A stretch of 64,000 nucleotides of DNA from Falsiroseomonas sp051433195. GTDB lineage: Bacteria; Pseudomonadota; Alphaproteobacteria; Acetobacterales; Acetobacteraceae. Shown piece by piece: positions 17,694 to 26,457 of the stretch. The stretch is taken from positions 248,001-312,000 of the forward strand of contig NZ_JBHMFT010000001.1 in the NCBI RefSeq assembly GCF_051433195.1, read 5' to 3'. Within the stretch, counting starts at the first letter, position 1. The number at the start of each line of letters is the position of its first letter. A model generated the notes under the pieces. The model was given only the letters and a program-made list of their open reading frames with translations. It was not told the origin of the DNA and did no database searches. A program made the position numbers and the translations under genes.

Positions 17694-18251
17694 ATGGAAT
17701 GGGTGCTGCTCGGTCTCGTCGTCCTGCTGCTGCTGTGGCTGGTCGTCATCTACAACCGCCTGGTGTCGCTGCGGCAGGTCGTGGCGCAGGCCTGGGCGGA
17801 TATCGAGGTGCAGCTCAAGCAGCGGCACGATTTGATCCCGAACCTGGTCGAGACCGTGAAGGGCTACGCCGCGCATGAAAGCGGCACGCTGGAGGCGGTG
17901 ATCCAGGCCCGCAACGGCGCCGTCCGCGCCCAGGGGCCGGAACAGGCCAGCGCGGCGGAGGGCCAGTTGGGTGCCGCGCTCGGCCGGCTGTTCGCGCTGT
18001 CCGAGGCCTATCCGGACCTCAAGGCCAACACCAACTTCCTGTCTCTCCAGGCCGAACTGTCCGGCATCGAGAACACCATCGCGGCGGCGCGGCGCTTCTT
18101 CAACAATGCCGTGGCCGAGTTCAATGCCGCGATCCAGTCCATCCCGGCGGTGTTCTTCGCCGGCAGCCTCGGCTTCCACCCGCGCGGCTTCTTCGAGCTG
18201 TCGGAGGCCGAGCGTGTAGCCACCCAGGCGCCGCCGCAGGTGAAGTTCTAG
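17694..18251 (+). CDS. lemA: LemA family protein
   Basis: A 185-residue LemA protein: one N-terminal membrane helix (residues 4-21), then a helical-bundle domain starting YNRLVSLRQVVAQAWADIEVQLKQRHDLIPNL, the family signature, and ending near FNAAIQSIPAVFFAG. LemA proteins are inner-membrane anchored with the bundle outside the cytoplasm and are often paired with a membrane protease. That is the case here: an M48 peptidase gene follows after 25 bases. The exact role is not established. Confidence 0.93.
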   Translation: MEWVLLGLVVLLLLWLVVIYNRLVSLRQVVAQAWADIEVQLKQRHDLIPNLVETVKGYAAHESGTLEAVIQARNGAVRAQGPEQASAAEGQLGAALGRLFALSEAYPDLKANTNFLSLQAELSGIENTIAAARRFFNNAVAEFNAAIQSIPAVFFAGSLGFHPRGFFELSEAERVATQAPPQVKF

Positions 18252-18276
18252 CCCCGGGCCGGAAGGGCACGCGGCG

Positions 18277-19428
18277 ATGCAGGCCGTTGGCCTTCGGACC
18301 CACGCCTGGAACACGGCGCTGCGGTCCATCCTGCTGCTGGCCGGCTTTCCCGTGCTGCTGGTCGCCATGGGCTATGCCGTGGCGCTGCTGCTGGTGGCGG
18401 GCGACGCGCCGGATGTGCCGACCGGCCTGGTGATGGCGGCGCAGCGCCTGCCTGCCATCATCCCGCTGGCACTGCTGCTGGCCTGCATCTGGTTCGCCAT
18501 CGCCTGGTTCGCGCATCGCCGCATCCTGGATCTGGTGACCGGCGCCAAGCGGGTGAGCGAGCCGAAGCAGGAGCCGCGCCTGTGGCGGCTGACGGAGGCG
18601 CTGTGCATCAGCCGTGGCATGCGCCTGCCGCGACTTTCCGTGATCGAGACCCCCGCCCGCAACGCCTTCGCCGCCGGGATGACGGCCGACCGATCCGCGG
18701 TGACGGTGACGCGCGGGCTGCTCGATGCGCTGGACGATGCCGAGATTTCCGCCGTGCTGGCGCATGAGCTTGCGCATATCCGCAACGGCGATGCCCGGCT
18801 TGGCGTTGTGGCCGCGGTGTTCGTCGGCGTCATCACGCTGGTGACCGACGGCGCCTGGCAGATGCTGAAGCTGATGCGCTTCCGGCGGATGGGCGGCATC
18901 GGGCGCGGCCGTTCCTCCTCATCCTCCTCCCGCACCTCCGGTGGCGGGCGTGGGGGCGGAGCGCTGGTGGTGGTGGCGCTGATCGCCATCGCCATCCTCA
19001 TCGCCGTGCTGGCGCATCTGCTGGCGGTGGTGCTGCGCATGGCACTGTCGCGCAACCGCGAATACCTGGCCGATGCCGGCGCGGTGGAGATGACGGCGAA
19101 TGCGGATGCGATGATCTCGGCCCTGCGCAAGGTGGCGCAGCAGCCGGATTTGCCGGCGGTTCCGGACCAGGTGCGCGCGCTGTTCCTGCACGATGCGGTG
19201 CTCAGCCGCGGCTGGTCGTGGTTCGCGACGCATCCGCCCATCGAGGATCGCGTCGTCGCCCTGGTGCGCTATGGCGGCGGCCGCGACCCCGGCCCGCTGC
19301 CACCCCTCGATCCGGCGCCGCTCAGCCCGCCAGCATCGCCTTCAGCCGACGCACCGCACTCCCCGGCGTCGTCACCACCGGCAAACCCGTGGCATCGGTC
19401 ACCGCCCGGGCCGCCCGCGCCAGGCTGA
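18277..19428 (+). CDS. M48 family membrane metallopeptidase, HtpX-like
   Basis: A 383-residue membrane zinc protease probably involved in membrane-protein quality control together with LemA. Two N-terminal helices (about 18-42 and 58-80) are followed by the catalytic domain with zinc motif HELAH at 163-167 and the third ligand in REYLADAGAVEM. An unusual low-complexity loop (residues about 208-228, RGRSSSSSSRTSGGGRGGG) separates the motif from the next helix. The last ~50 residues are Pro/Ser-rich and overlap, antisense, the 3' end of the convergent racemase gene by 107 bases; the tail may be a recent extension by stop-codon loss. Confidence 0.9.
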   Translation: MQAVGLRTHAWNTALRSILLLAGFPVLLVAMGYAVALLLVAGDAPDVPTGLVMAAQRLPAIIPLALLLACIWFAIAWFAHRRILDLVTGAKRVSEPKQEPRLWRLTEALCISRGMRLPRLSVIETPARNAFAAGMTADRSAVTVTRGLLDALDDAEISAVLAHELAHIRNGDARLGVVAAVFVGVITLVTDGAWQMLKLMRFRRMGGIGRGRSSSSSSRTSGGGRGGGALVVVALIAIAILIAVLAHLLAVVLRMALSRNREYLADAGAVEMTANADAMISALRKVAQQPDLPAVPDQVRALFLHDAVLSRGWSWFATHPPIEDRVVALVRYGGGRDPGPLPPLDPAPLSPPASPSADAPHSPASSPPANPWHRSPPGPPAPG

Positions 19429-19954
19429 ACTGGCCGAGCAGGATCACGTCGCAATCCGCAAGCCGCCGCGCCGCCTCCGCCGCCAGCCGGTCATGCGTCG
19501 CGCCATCCCCGGCATCGAGCGCCGCCAGCGCCCCCTCCGCCAGGCAGGGCACCACGGTGACGCCGGGCGAAAACTCCGGCGGCATGGAAGTGAGCGTGCC
19601 GGGGAAGCTGGCCAGCAGGCCGATGCGGCGGCCGATCGCCACCGCCTCCTCGATCGCCGCCTCGTTCGGCTTCAGCACCGGGATCGGCGCGAGGTCCGCC
19701 GCCACCGCCTCGATGCACGGCCCGAAGGCGGAACAGGAAAACAGCACGCCCTGCACGCCGGTGCCGTGGGCATAGCGGCCGAGCGTCAGGAAGCGGTCGG
19801 TCATCGCAGGCGTCAGCGCCCCGCCCCGCGCCAGGTCGGCCGAGAGGCTGTCATCCAGCAGGTTCATCAGCCGCGCCTGCGGCCAATGCTCCGCGAAGGC
19901 CGCCTCGATCGGCGGCGGGGAATGCCGCAGCGCGTGGATCAGCGCGATCCGCAC
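19322..19954 (-). CDS. Asp/Glu/hydantoin racemase family protein
   Basis: A 210-residue member of the aspartate/glutamate racemase-like superfamily. The first catalytic region is FSCSAFGPC (C74, C80), and the phosphate/substrate loop is in VLKPNEAAI. At the place where most members have the second catalytic cysteine (LGC followed by small residues) this protein reads LLGQFSLARA, with Gln instead, so it may not be a classical two-base racemase. The substrate is unknown. The 3' end overlaps the M48 protease gene on the other strand. The exported-protein gene lies upstream in the same direction with a four-base gap, so they are probably cotranscribed. Confidence 0.8.
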   Translation of the reverse strand: MRIALIHALRHSPPPIEAAFAEHWPQARLMNLLDDSLSADLARGGALTPAMTDRFLTLGRYAHGTGVQGVLFSCSAFGPCIEAVAADLAPIPVLKPNEAAIEEAVAIGRRIGLLASFPGTLTSMPPEFSPGVTVVPCLAEGALAALDAGDGATHDRLAAEAARRLADCDVILLGQFSLARAARAVTDATGLPVVTTPGSAVRRLKAMLAG

Positions 19955-19958
19955 CGGA

Positions 19959-20432
19959 TCAGTTGCCGACGCAGCGCGTGAGGGGGGAGGGGAACTCGGC
20001 GCAGTTCGGGAAGGCGATTTCGTTCTCGCCGCGGCGTTCGACGATCAGCGAATTCGGCCCGCCCGGGCAGCCGAAGCCGACATCGGCGGGCATGCGGGAG
20101 GCGAGCGCATTGCCGCCGCCGGCCGCCGGGACGAAGCGGAACTCCAGCGCGTTCGGCGAGGCGGCGACCGTCTCGATAAGCCGCTGGCGATAGGCGACGT
20201 CGAAGATCGAGGCGCGCAGCACCACGTCGCGGGTGAAGATCACGCTGGGCTGGCCGGTGCAGCGCGGCCCGCTGGTCTCGCCCGGCGGGAAGATGCCGCC
20301 GGTCCAGGAGCCGAACACCCAGGCGTGCGGCGGCTCCGCCCGTGGCGTGGCCGGCTGGGCTCCCGCCTGTTGCGCGGCGGCGCTGCCACCGAGCGCCGCC
20401 ACCATCGCCACCACCAGGATCGACCGTCGCAT
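19959..20432 (-). CDS. Exported protein of unknown function
   Basis: A 157-residue protein with a signal peptide (MRRSILVVAMVAALGGSAAAQQ, cleavage after AAA). The ATG at 20432 has AAGGA eight bases upstream; a GTG 15 bases earlier is also in frame. The mature part contains FGSWTGGIFPPGE, a four-cysteine pattern (GPRCTGQ, VGFGCPGG, PNCAEF, TRCVGN) that could make two disulfides, and ends with a Cys close to the terminus. I do not recognise a named family. It precedes the racemase-like gene on the same strand. Confidence 0.75.
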   Translation of the reverse strand: MRRSILVVAMVAALGGSAAAQQAGAQPATPRAEPPHAWVFGSWTGGIFPPGETSGPRCTGQPSVIFTRDVVLRASIFDVAYRQRLIETVAASPNALEFRFVPAAGGGNALASRMPADVGFGCPGGPNSLIVERRGENEIAFPNCAEFPSPLTRCVGN

Positions 20433-20525
20433 CCCGCATTCCTTCACTGATGCGGCGATGATAGCGCGGCCGGGGTGGCCGCGCCTATCGGGGTCGTCCG
20501 CGGCTGGCGCCGTGTTGTCCGCGCC

Positions 20526-21740
20526 TCAGGCCGCCGCCGCCGCGGCCTTGGGCACGCCCGGGTCCTTCACCGGCAGGTGCACCAGCGCCGCGAAGGCGGA
20601 GGCGCCGACGCCGATCCACCACATCATGTCGTAGGACCCGGTCATGTCCAGCACCACGCCGCCCATGAAGGCGCCGGTGAAGCCGCCGAGCTGGTGGCCG
20701 AGGAAGACCAGGCCGAAGATCGTCGCCAGCCACTTCGTGCCGAAGTTGCGCGCCACCAGCGCCACCGTCGGCGGCACGGTGGACAGGTACAGGATGCCCA
20801 TGATGGCGGAGAAGACCAGCACGGTGGTGGTGGTCTTCGGCACCAGCATGAAGCCGGTCATCAGCACGCCGCGCGCCGCATAGATGATGACCAGCAGCTC
20901 CCGCCGCTTCCAGCGCTGCGTCAACTCGCCGGCCCCGAGCGAGCCCGCGATGTTGAACAGGCCGATCAGCCCGATGGCGCCGGCGCCGACCGCGACCGGC
21001 AGGCCGCAGTAATGCACGAAGCCGGGCAGATGGACGGTGAGGAAGGAGATGTGCAGGCCGCAGACGAAGAAGCCGAAGAACAGGTACCAGAAGGTCGGTG
21101 TCCGCAAGGCGCGGGACAGCGCCGCGCCCGCGGTTTCATCATCCTGCGCCGCCAGCTTCGCGCGCGGTGGCTCGGCCAGCGGCAGGGCCAGCGGAATCAT
21201 CAGCAGGGCGACGGCCGCCATCATCGCCAGCGTCACCTCCCACCCCAGCGTGCCGATGCCGAGCCCCGCCAGCGGCACCACCAGGAACTGCCCGAAGGAC
21301 GACCCGGCGGTGCCGAGGCCCACGGCGCGGCCGCGCTGGTGTTCGGGCAGCAGCCGGGTCAGCGTCGCGATGATCACCGGCATGCCGGCGGCGGAGACCG
21401 CGATGCCCATGACGATGCCGGCGAAGAAGGTGAAGACGCCCAGCGCCGAGGCCATCAGCATGCCGAGGATGCCGATGGCGTACAGCACCGCACCACCGAT
21501 CACGACGACGCGCCCGCCATAGCGGTCCGCCACCTGGCCGCAGATCGGCTGGCTCACCCCGTTCAGCAGCACCTGCAGCGCGATCGCGAAGGAGAAGCCG
21601 GAGGCGGTCCAGACATTCGCCTCCGTCATCGGCGCCAGGAACAGGCCGAAGGCGTTGCGCAGCCCCATGGCAAGCGCGGCGCAGAGGACCGCGCAGGTCA
21701 TGAGCACGCCGGCTGTGACGGCAGGGCGGCTGGTCATCAT
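20526..21740 (-). CDS. MFS transporter, oxalate/monocarboxylate-carrier like
   Basis: A 404-residue inner-membrane carrier of the major facilitator superfamily with 12 predicted helices. The first is AGVLMTCAVLCAALAMGLRNAFGLFLAPM, and the loop 2-3 signature region reads GQVADRYGGRVVV. The second half begins near FWYLFFGFFVCGLHISFLTVHLP. The overall pattern resembles monocarboxylate/oxalate:formate-type carriers. The start at 21740 (MM) is chosen because a ribosome site GAGAGG precedes it and the longer frame is only Arg/Gly-rich. The substrate is not determined. No operon partner is close. Confidence 0.86.
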   Translation of the reverse strand: MMTSRPAVTAGVLMTCAVLCAALAMGLRNAFGLFLAPMTEANVWTASGFSFAIALQVLLNGVSQPICGQVADRYGGRVVVIGGAVLYAIGILGMLMASALGVFTFFAGIVMGIAVSAAGMPVIIATLTRLLPEHQRGRAVGLGTAGSSFGQFLVVPLAGLGIGTLGWEVTLAMMAAVALLMIPLALPLAEPPRAKLAAQDDETAGAALSRALRTPTFWYLFFGFFVCGLHISFLTVHLPGFVHYCGLPVAVGAGAIGLIGLFNIAGSLGAGELTQRWKRRELLVIIYAARGVLMTGFMLVPKTTTTVLVFSAIMGILYLSTVPPTVALVARNFGTKWLATIFGLVFLGHQLGGFTGAFMGGVVLDMTGSYDMMWWIGVGASAFAALVHLPVKDPGVPKAAAAAA

Positions 21741-21873
21741 CTTGCCTCTCCGGGTCGGGCCGCCGCCGATGCAGGTCCGGCCGCGCGACCAGTCAGCACG
21801 GAATTCCGGCCCGGTTCCAGCGGCGCGTGGCGCGATGGCCCGCGCCGCTGCCCTGCGCGCCCGGCATGGGTCG

Positions 21874-22953
21874 CTAGGCCGCCTTGCGAATCGCCAGCCC
21901 GAGGGCGGTGAAGACCAGCCCGGCATGCCGCTGCTTCGGCCGCGGTGGGGCATGCGGGCCGATGGAGACCTCGCCGTCCAGCGGGTGCAGCCCCGGGTGG
22001 AAGTTCACCGGCAGCAGTTCGTGCCCCATCACCTGGAGCTGCGCTGCCAGCGCCTCCAGGTCCCGCCGGCGCAGCAGGGTCAGGCCGGGGTGCTCCATCG
22101 TCACCACGTCGGAGCGGATGTTGAAGGCCAGCGTGTGCAGCGACAGCCCGCCGGGACGCAGCACGCGCAGGCTGTCCTCGAGGAACTGGCTGGCGGCGGC
22201 GATCGAGCCCAGGCGGTCCACGGCGGAGGCCGACCAGCAGAAGTCAAACTGCCCGTCGAGGTCGGCCGGCAGGCTGGTCATGTCGATCGGCCGGTAGCCG
22301 ACCAGCTGCTCGAAATCCGTGAGGTGCAGGATCTCGGGGTGGAACAGCGCCATGAGATGCGCGCCCGGCGGCAACGGCACCTCGGCTGCTTCATGCGGCG
22401 TGTCGCTGGCCAGCACCGCGACGCCGCGGGACGCCAGCAGCGCCGGGATGCGCTCGCGCCCCACGCCGAAGCCAAGCCCGCGCCGGCCCGGCTCGATCAT
22501 CCCGGCGGTGGCCAGCATGGAGACGACCCAGGCCTGTTCCCAGCTGCGCCGCGTCTGCGTCGGCGCCATGCCCATCGCCTCGGCGATCTCGCCGAAGGCC
22601 GGATCATCGAATTGCGACATGGTGCAGAACTGGCCGACCGGGTTGTCCAGGTTCGGCGGCTCGAAGCGGAAGGGGAAGCCCGGGTCGGCCGGTGGGCGCA
22701 TCAGGAACAGCGGCATGCCGTAGCTGGCCGAATTGTCCAGCGCGCGGTCGTAGAAGTCGAAGAACTCCCAGGTATTGGCGAAGACGCGGCGCATCGTGTC
22801 GAGGTCGGGCATGTGGCGATGCGCCTCGACCTCCTCCGCCGAGGCCGGCTCGCGCCCGATCAGGTAGCGGAACGCCCAGGTGACCGCCTCGGCGCTCATC
22901 GGCTTCGGGGACGCGTCCGGTCCCGCGACGCCCGCTTCCGCCTGTTCGTCCAT
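21874..22953 (-). CDS. SAM-dependent methyltransferase-like protein
   Basis: A 359-residue protein. The N-terminal part (about 15-60) contains AFRYLIGREPASAEEVEAH, similar to the short repeat found before sugar-modifying methyltransferases. The central part has a Rossmann-like region with GLGFGVGRERIPALLASRGVAVLASDTP, which fits the SAM-binding Gly motif and following acidic residue, and later FDFCWSASAVDRLGS and LRVLRPGGLSLHTLAF, the usual post-II region. The substrate is unknown; a glycan or surface molecule is plausible from the N-terminus. Its ATG overlaps the bcp stop by one base (TGATG), so it is coupled to the peroxiredoxin gene. Confidence 0.75.
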   Translation of the reverse strand: MDEQAEAGVAGPDASPKPMSAEAVTWAFRYLIGREPASAEEVEAHRHMPDLDTMRRVFANTWEFFDFYDRALDNSASYGMPLFLMRPPADPGFPFRFEPPNLDNPVGQFCTMSQFDDPAFGEIAEAMGMAPTQTRRSWEQAWVVSMLATAGMIEPGRRGLGFGVGRERIPALLASRGVAVLASDTPHEAAEVPLPPGAHLMALFHPEILHLTDFEQLVGYRPIDMTSLPADLDGQFDFCWSASAVDRLGSIAAASQFLEDSLRVLRPGGLSLHTLAFNIRSDVVTMEHPGLTLLRRRDLEALAAQLQVMGHELLPVNFHPGLHPLDGEVSIGPHAPPRPKQRHAGLVFTALGLAIRKAA

Positions 22954-23423
22954 CACAACCCCTTTGCTGCCTCGATCACCTGCGCCGCATGGGCTTCCGG
23001 CTTCACCTTGCGCCAGATCCGCGCGATCCGGCCATCGGCGCCGACCAGGAAGCTCGACCGCTCCATGCCCATGTAGGTCTTGCCATACATCGACTTCTCC
23101 ACCCAGACCCCATAGGCCTCGGCCACCTTGTGGTCCTCGTCCGAGGCCAGCGGAAAGGTCAGGTTGAACTTGCCCGCGAACTTCTCGATCGGCTTCATCG
23201 GGTCGGGGGAGACGCCGATGACGGCCAGCTTGAGCTTGCCGAGCTGCGGCAGCGCTTCCTGGATGCCGCAGGCCTGCTTGGTGCAGCCGGGGGTGTCCGC
23301 CTTCGGGTAGAAATACAGCAGGAAGGGCTCGCCCTTCAGCGCCTCCAGGCTGACGGTGCGGCCGCCGGAGGCCGGCATGGTGAAGTCGGGCGCGGCGGCG
23401 CCTTCGGCGAGCGTCTCGGACAT
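22953..23423 (-). CDS. bcp: Thioredoxin-dependent peroxiredoxin Bcp
   Basis: Reduces hydroperoxides using thioredoxin; cytoplasmic. The 156-residue product has the BCP/PrxQ pattern with peroxidatic C47 in ADTPGCTKQACG and C52 five residues later as resolving cysteine. Residues LLYFYPKADTPGCT and the arginine-containing ERSSFLVGADG are family hallmarks. It lies 20 bases downstream of glnE and is coupled to the methyltransferase gene by a one-base overlap. A Bcp gene near a YhdP-like gene is a common alphaproteobacterial arrangement. Confidence 0.95.
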   Translation of the reverse strand: MSETLAEGAAAPDFTMPASGGRTVSLEALKGEPFLLYFYPKADTPGCTKQACGIQEALPQLGKLKLAVIGVSPDPMKPIEKFAGKFNLTFPLASDEDHKVAEAYGVWVEKSMYGKTYMGMERSSFLVGADGRIARIWRKVKPEAHAAQVIEAAKGL

Positions 23424-23443
23424 GCGGGTGGGGCTCCGGCGGA

Positions 23444-26440
23444 TCAGGCGGTTTCGGGGTCGCCGATGTGGCGGGTGAAGCTGGCGCGCACGGCCTGCGC
23501 GACCTCGCGCATCTGAGTGCGGAACGAGGCCTGGTCAACCGCGGGCTGCGGCAGGATCGGCGCGGTCGCGGCCAGCAGCGCCAGGGCCACCGGCTCCGGC
23601 AGCGCGGGCTCCGGCCAGCGTCCGACGGTCAGGCGCAGATGCGCGGTGACCGCGCGCCACAGCCGGTCGGCCAGGACCAGCGCCTCCGCCTCCTCCGCCG
23701 GCAGGATCTTCGCCCGCGCGAGGCCAGCCAGCGCGAGGCGGGTGGTGGGCGACAGCACGGCGGGCAGGCGGTGGGCATGGGCGACCTGCAGGGCCTGGGA
23801 GATGAACTCCACCTCTACCAGCCCGCCGGCCATGTGCTTCACATCCCACGGCCCATCCGCCGGCAGGTCGCGCAGCATCCGCGCCCGCATCGCCCGCGCA
23901 TCGGACAGCACCTGCGCCGGGTCGGCGGCGCGGGTCTGCGCCTGGCGGATCGCCGCCTCCACCCTGCGCTTCAGGGCCGGCGCGCCGGCGACGAAGCGGG
24001 CGCGCGTCAGCGCCATGCGTTCCCAGGTCCAGGCCGATTCGACGTGGTAGCGGGTGAAGGCGCCGAGCGAGACGGCGACAGGGCCCTTGGAGCCCGAGGG
24101 CCGCAGCCGCATGTCCACCTCGTACAGCCGCCCCTCCGCCCCCGGCGCGGTCAGCGCGCCCACCACCTGGTTGGCGAGGCGGGCGAAATACTGGCTGGCC
24201 GGCAGCGCCTTCGGGCCGCCGGCGCTCTCGGTCGCTTCCGCCGCGTGGTCGTAGACCAGGATCAGGTCGAGGTCGGACCCCGGCAGCATGTCCCGCCCGC
24301 CGAGCTTGCCGAGCGCCACCACCCCCAGCGCGCCGCCCGGCACCTTGCCATGGCGCCGCGCGAAATCCTGCGCCAGCCGCGGCAGCAGCGCGCCGATGGC
24401 GGCATCCGCCAGCGCACTGCGGGCCAGGCCGGCGGCATCCGTCTCCAGCCGCCCTTCCAGCGCCGCCGCGTCGATCTCGAACTTGCCCTCCGTCACCAGG
24501 CGCCGTGCCGCCTCCAGCGCCTCCTCCAGGAAGCGGGCATCCTTCACCAGGGCGGGCAGGGAGGCCGCGGGGTCGACCTGCGGCGCGGCATGGCCGGCCA
24601 GAAGCCCGTCCAGCGCCGCCGGATTGCGGGAGAAATGGTGCGCCAGGCGGGGCGCGGCGCCGAGCACGAAGGCGAGGCGGTCCAGCAGCGCGGTGTTGCG
24701 CGCCAGCAGGCTGAGCACCTGCACGCCGGTGGGCAGGCGGGCCAGCGCGGTATCCAGCCGCATCAGCGCCGCATCCGGCTGCGGCTGCCGCGCGAAGGCG
24801 GCCAGCAGCGCCGGCATCAGCGCCGTCAGCAATTCCCGCGCCCGTTCGCTGCGCGTGGCGCGGGTGCGGCCATGGTGCCAGCCGCGCACGGTGGCCGCGA
24901 CGGCGCCCGGATTCTGGAAGCCGAGGCCGCGCAAGGTCGCCAGCGTCGCCGGGTCGTCCTCCACCCCGGTGAACACCAGGTCGCCGCCGATCTCGTCCCC
25001 GGCCGACAGGTCCGGCGCGGTCTCGAACATCCCGGCATAGCGGCGCTCGACGCGGGTGAGGTGGCCGACCAGCGCGCTGGCGAATGCCTCCGGCGTCTCG
25101 TAGCCCATGAAGGAGGCGATGTTGGCGAGGCCCGGCGCATCCTCCGGCAGCCTGTGCGTCTGCCGGTCGGCCACCATCTGCAGGCGGTGCTCGACCTGCC
25201 GCAGGAAGCCGTAGGCATCGGCGAGGTCCGCCGCCGCGCGCCGGTCGATCTTGCCGGCGGCCGCCAGCGCCGCCAGGGCGCCCAGCGTGGTCGGGTCGCG
25301 CAGCGCCGGGTCGCGGCCGCCCCAGATCAGTTGCAGCACCTGCACGGTGAACTCGATCTCGCGGATGCCGCCGCGGCCGAGCTTCACGTCGTGGCCGGCG
25401 ACCTGCACCTGGGCGTGCGCGCCCTTGTGGCCCTTGTGGGCGTGGATCTGGCGCTTGATGGAATGGATGTCCGCGACGGCGGCGAAGTCCAGGTGGCGGC
25501 GCCAGACGAAGGGCCGGATCTCGCGCAGGAAATGCTCGCCGAGCGCCCGGTCGCCCGCCACCGGCCGCGCCTTGATCATGGCGGCGCGTTCCCAGTTCTG
25601 GCCCATGCTTTCGTAGTAGCTGATGGCGGCCGGCAGGCTGACCGCCAGCGGCGTCGCGGCCGGGTCGGGGCGCAGGCGCAGGTCGGTGCGGAAGGCGTAG
25701 CCATCCTCCGTCCGCTCATCCAGCAGGCGCACAAGATCGCGTGCGAGCCGCACATAGATGGCGCCGGCCCGGTCCGCATCGTAGGTTGCAGTCTCCGGGT
25801 CATACAGCACCATGAGGTCGATATCCGAGGAGTAGTTCAACTCCCGTCCGCCGAGCTTGCCCATGCCGAGCACCACAAGGCCCGAGCCCTTGCAGGTCGC
25901 CCGTGGATCATGCCGCGCCGCGCCGCCCGCCAGCTTCAGGTCGCCGCGCGCCTGCGCCTCCCGCAGCAGATGCGCGCAGGCGTAGTCGGTGCAGGCATCG
26001 GCGAGGTCGGACAGGGCGCCGGTGACGCGGTCCAGCGCCCAGGTGCCGGAGATGTCGGCGACGGCCGCGATCAGCGCCGCCTGGCGCTTGGCGCGGCGCA
26101 GCAGCGTGGCGACGCCCGGGCGGGTGGCGGCGGGGTCGGCGCGGCCCAGCGGGTCCAGCGCCAGGGCGAAGGTCGCATCCGGTCCACGGTCCACCAGGCG
26201 CAGCAGGGTCGCGGATTCGCGCAGGGCCAGATCGGCCAGGTAGGGGCTGTGGCCGCCCAGCGAGGCCAGCAGCGCGGTTCCCTCGGTGCTGGCGCCGAAG
26301 GCCTTCTCCGCCGCGCCACGTTCGGCGAAGCGGGCGGCGAGGCTGGCCGCCGCCTCCGCGTCGTGGGCGCGCGGCAGGGCGGGCGGGGACGCGTCCAGGC
26401 TTGGAGCCGGAGCCGGGGTGGGCGCTTGCGGTCTGGGCAT
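23444..26440 (-). CDS. glnE: Bifunctional glutamine synthetase adenylyltransferase/adenylyl-removing enzyme
   Basis: GlnE adenylylates or deadenylylates glutamine synthetase in response to PII, linking nitrogen status to GS activity. The 998-residue product has two nucleotidyltransferase domains: the N-terminal one with GGRELNYSSDIDLMVLYD (about residue 210) and the C-terminal one with LGGRDMLPGSDLDLILVYDH, each followed by a PII-uridylyltransferase-like helical region (GRGGIREIEFTVQ and MAGGLVEVEFISQ). Length and order match the family. The start at 26440 begins with a Pro/Ala-rich tail of about 25 residues. The divergent YhdP-like gene starts only 17 bases away, leaving no room for two separate conventional promoters in between. 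Confidence 0.96.
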   Translation of the reverse strand: MPRPQAPTPAPAPSLDASPPALPRAHDAEAAASLAARFAERGAAEKAFGASTEGTALLASLGGHSPYLADLALRESATLLRLVDRGPDATFALALDPLGRADPAATRPGVATLLRRAKRQAALIAAVADISGTWALDRVTGALSDLADACTDYACAHLLREAQARGDLKLAGGAARHDPRATCKGSGLVVLGMGKLGGRELNYSSDIDLMVLYDPETATYDADRAGAIYVRLARDLVRLLDERTEDGYAFRTDLRLRPDPAATPLAVSLPAAISYYESMGQNWERAAMIKARPVAGDRALGEHFLREIRPFVWRRHLDFAAVADIHSIKRQIHAHKGHKGAHAQVQVAGHDVKLGRGGIREIEFTVQVLQLIWGGRDPALRDPTTLGALAALAAAGKIDRRAAADLADAYGFLRQVEHRLQMVADRQTHRLPEDAPGLANIASFMGYETPEAFASALVGHLTRVERRYAGMFETAPDLSAGDEIGGDLVFTGVEDDPATLATLRGLGFQNPGAVAATVRGWHHGRTRATRSERARELLTALMPALLAAFARQPQPDAALMRLDTALARLPTGVQVLSLLARNTALLDRLAFVLGAAPRLAHHFSRNPAALDGLLAGHAAPQVDPAASLPALVKDARFLEEALEAARRLVTEGKFEIDAAALEGRLETDAAGLARSALADAAIGALLPRLAQDFARRHGKVPGGALGVVALGKLGGRDMLPGSDLDLILVYDHAAEATESAGGPKALPASQYFARLANQVVGALTAPGAEGRLYEVDMRLRPSGSKGPVAVSLGAFTRYHVESAWTWERMALTRARFVAGAPALKRRVEAAIRQAQTRAADPAQVLSDARAMRARMLRDLPADGPWDVKHMAGGLVEVEFISQALQVAHAHRLPAVLSPTTRLALAGLARAKILPAEEAEALVLADRLWRAVTAHLRLTVGRWPEPALPEPVALALLAATAPILPQPAVDQASFRTQMREVAQAVRASFTRHIGDPETA

Positions 26441-26457
26441 TGGCGGGCAGCGTGGCG

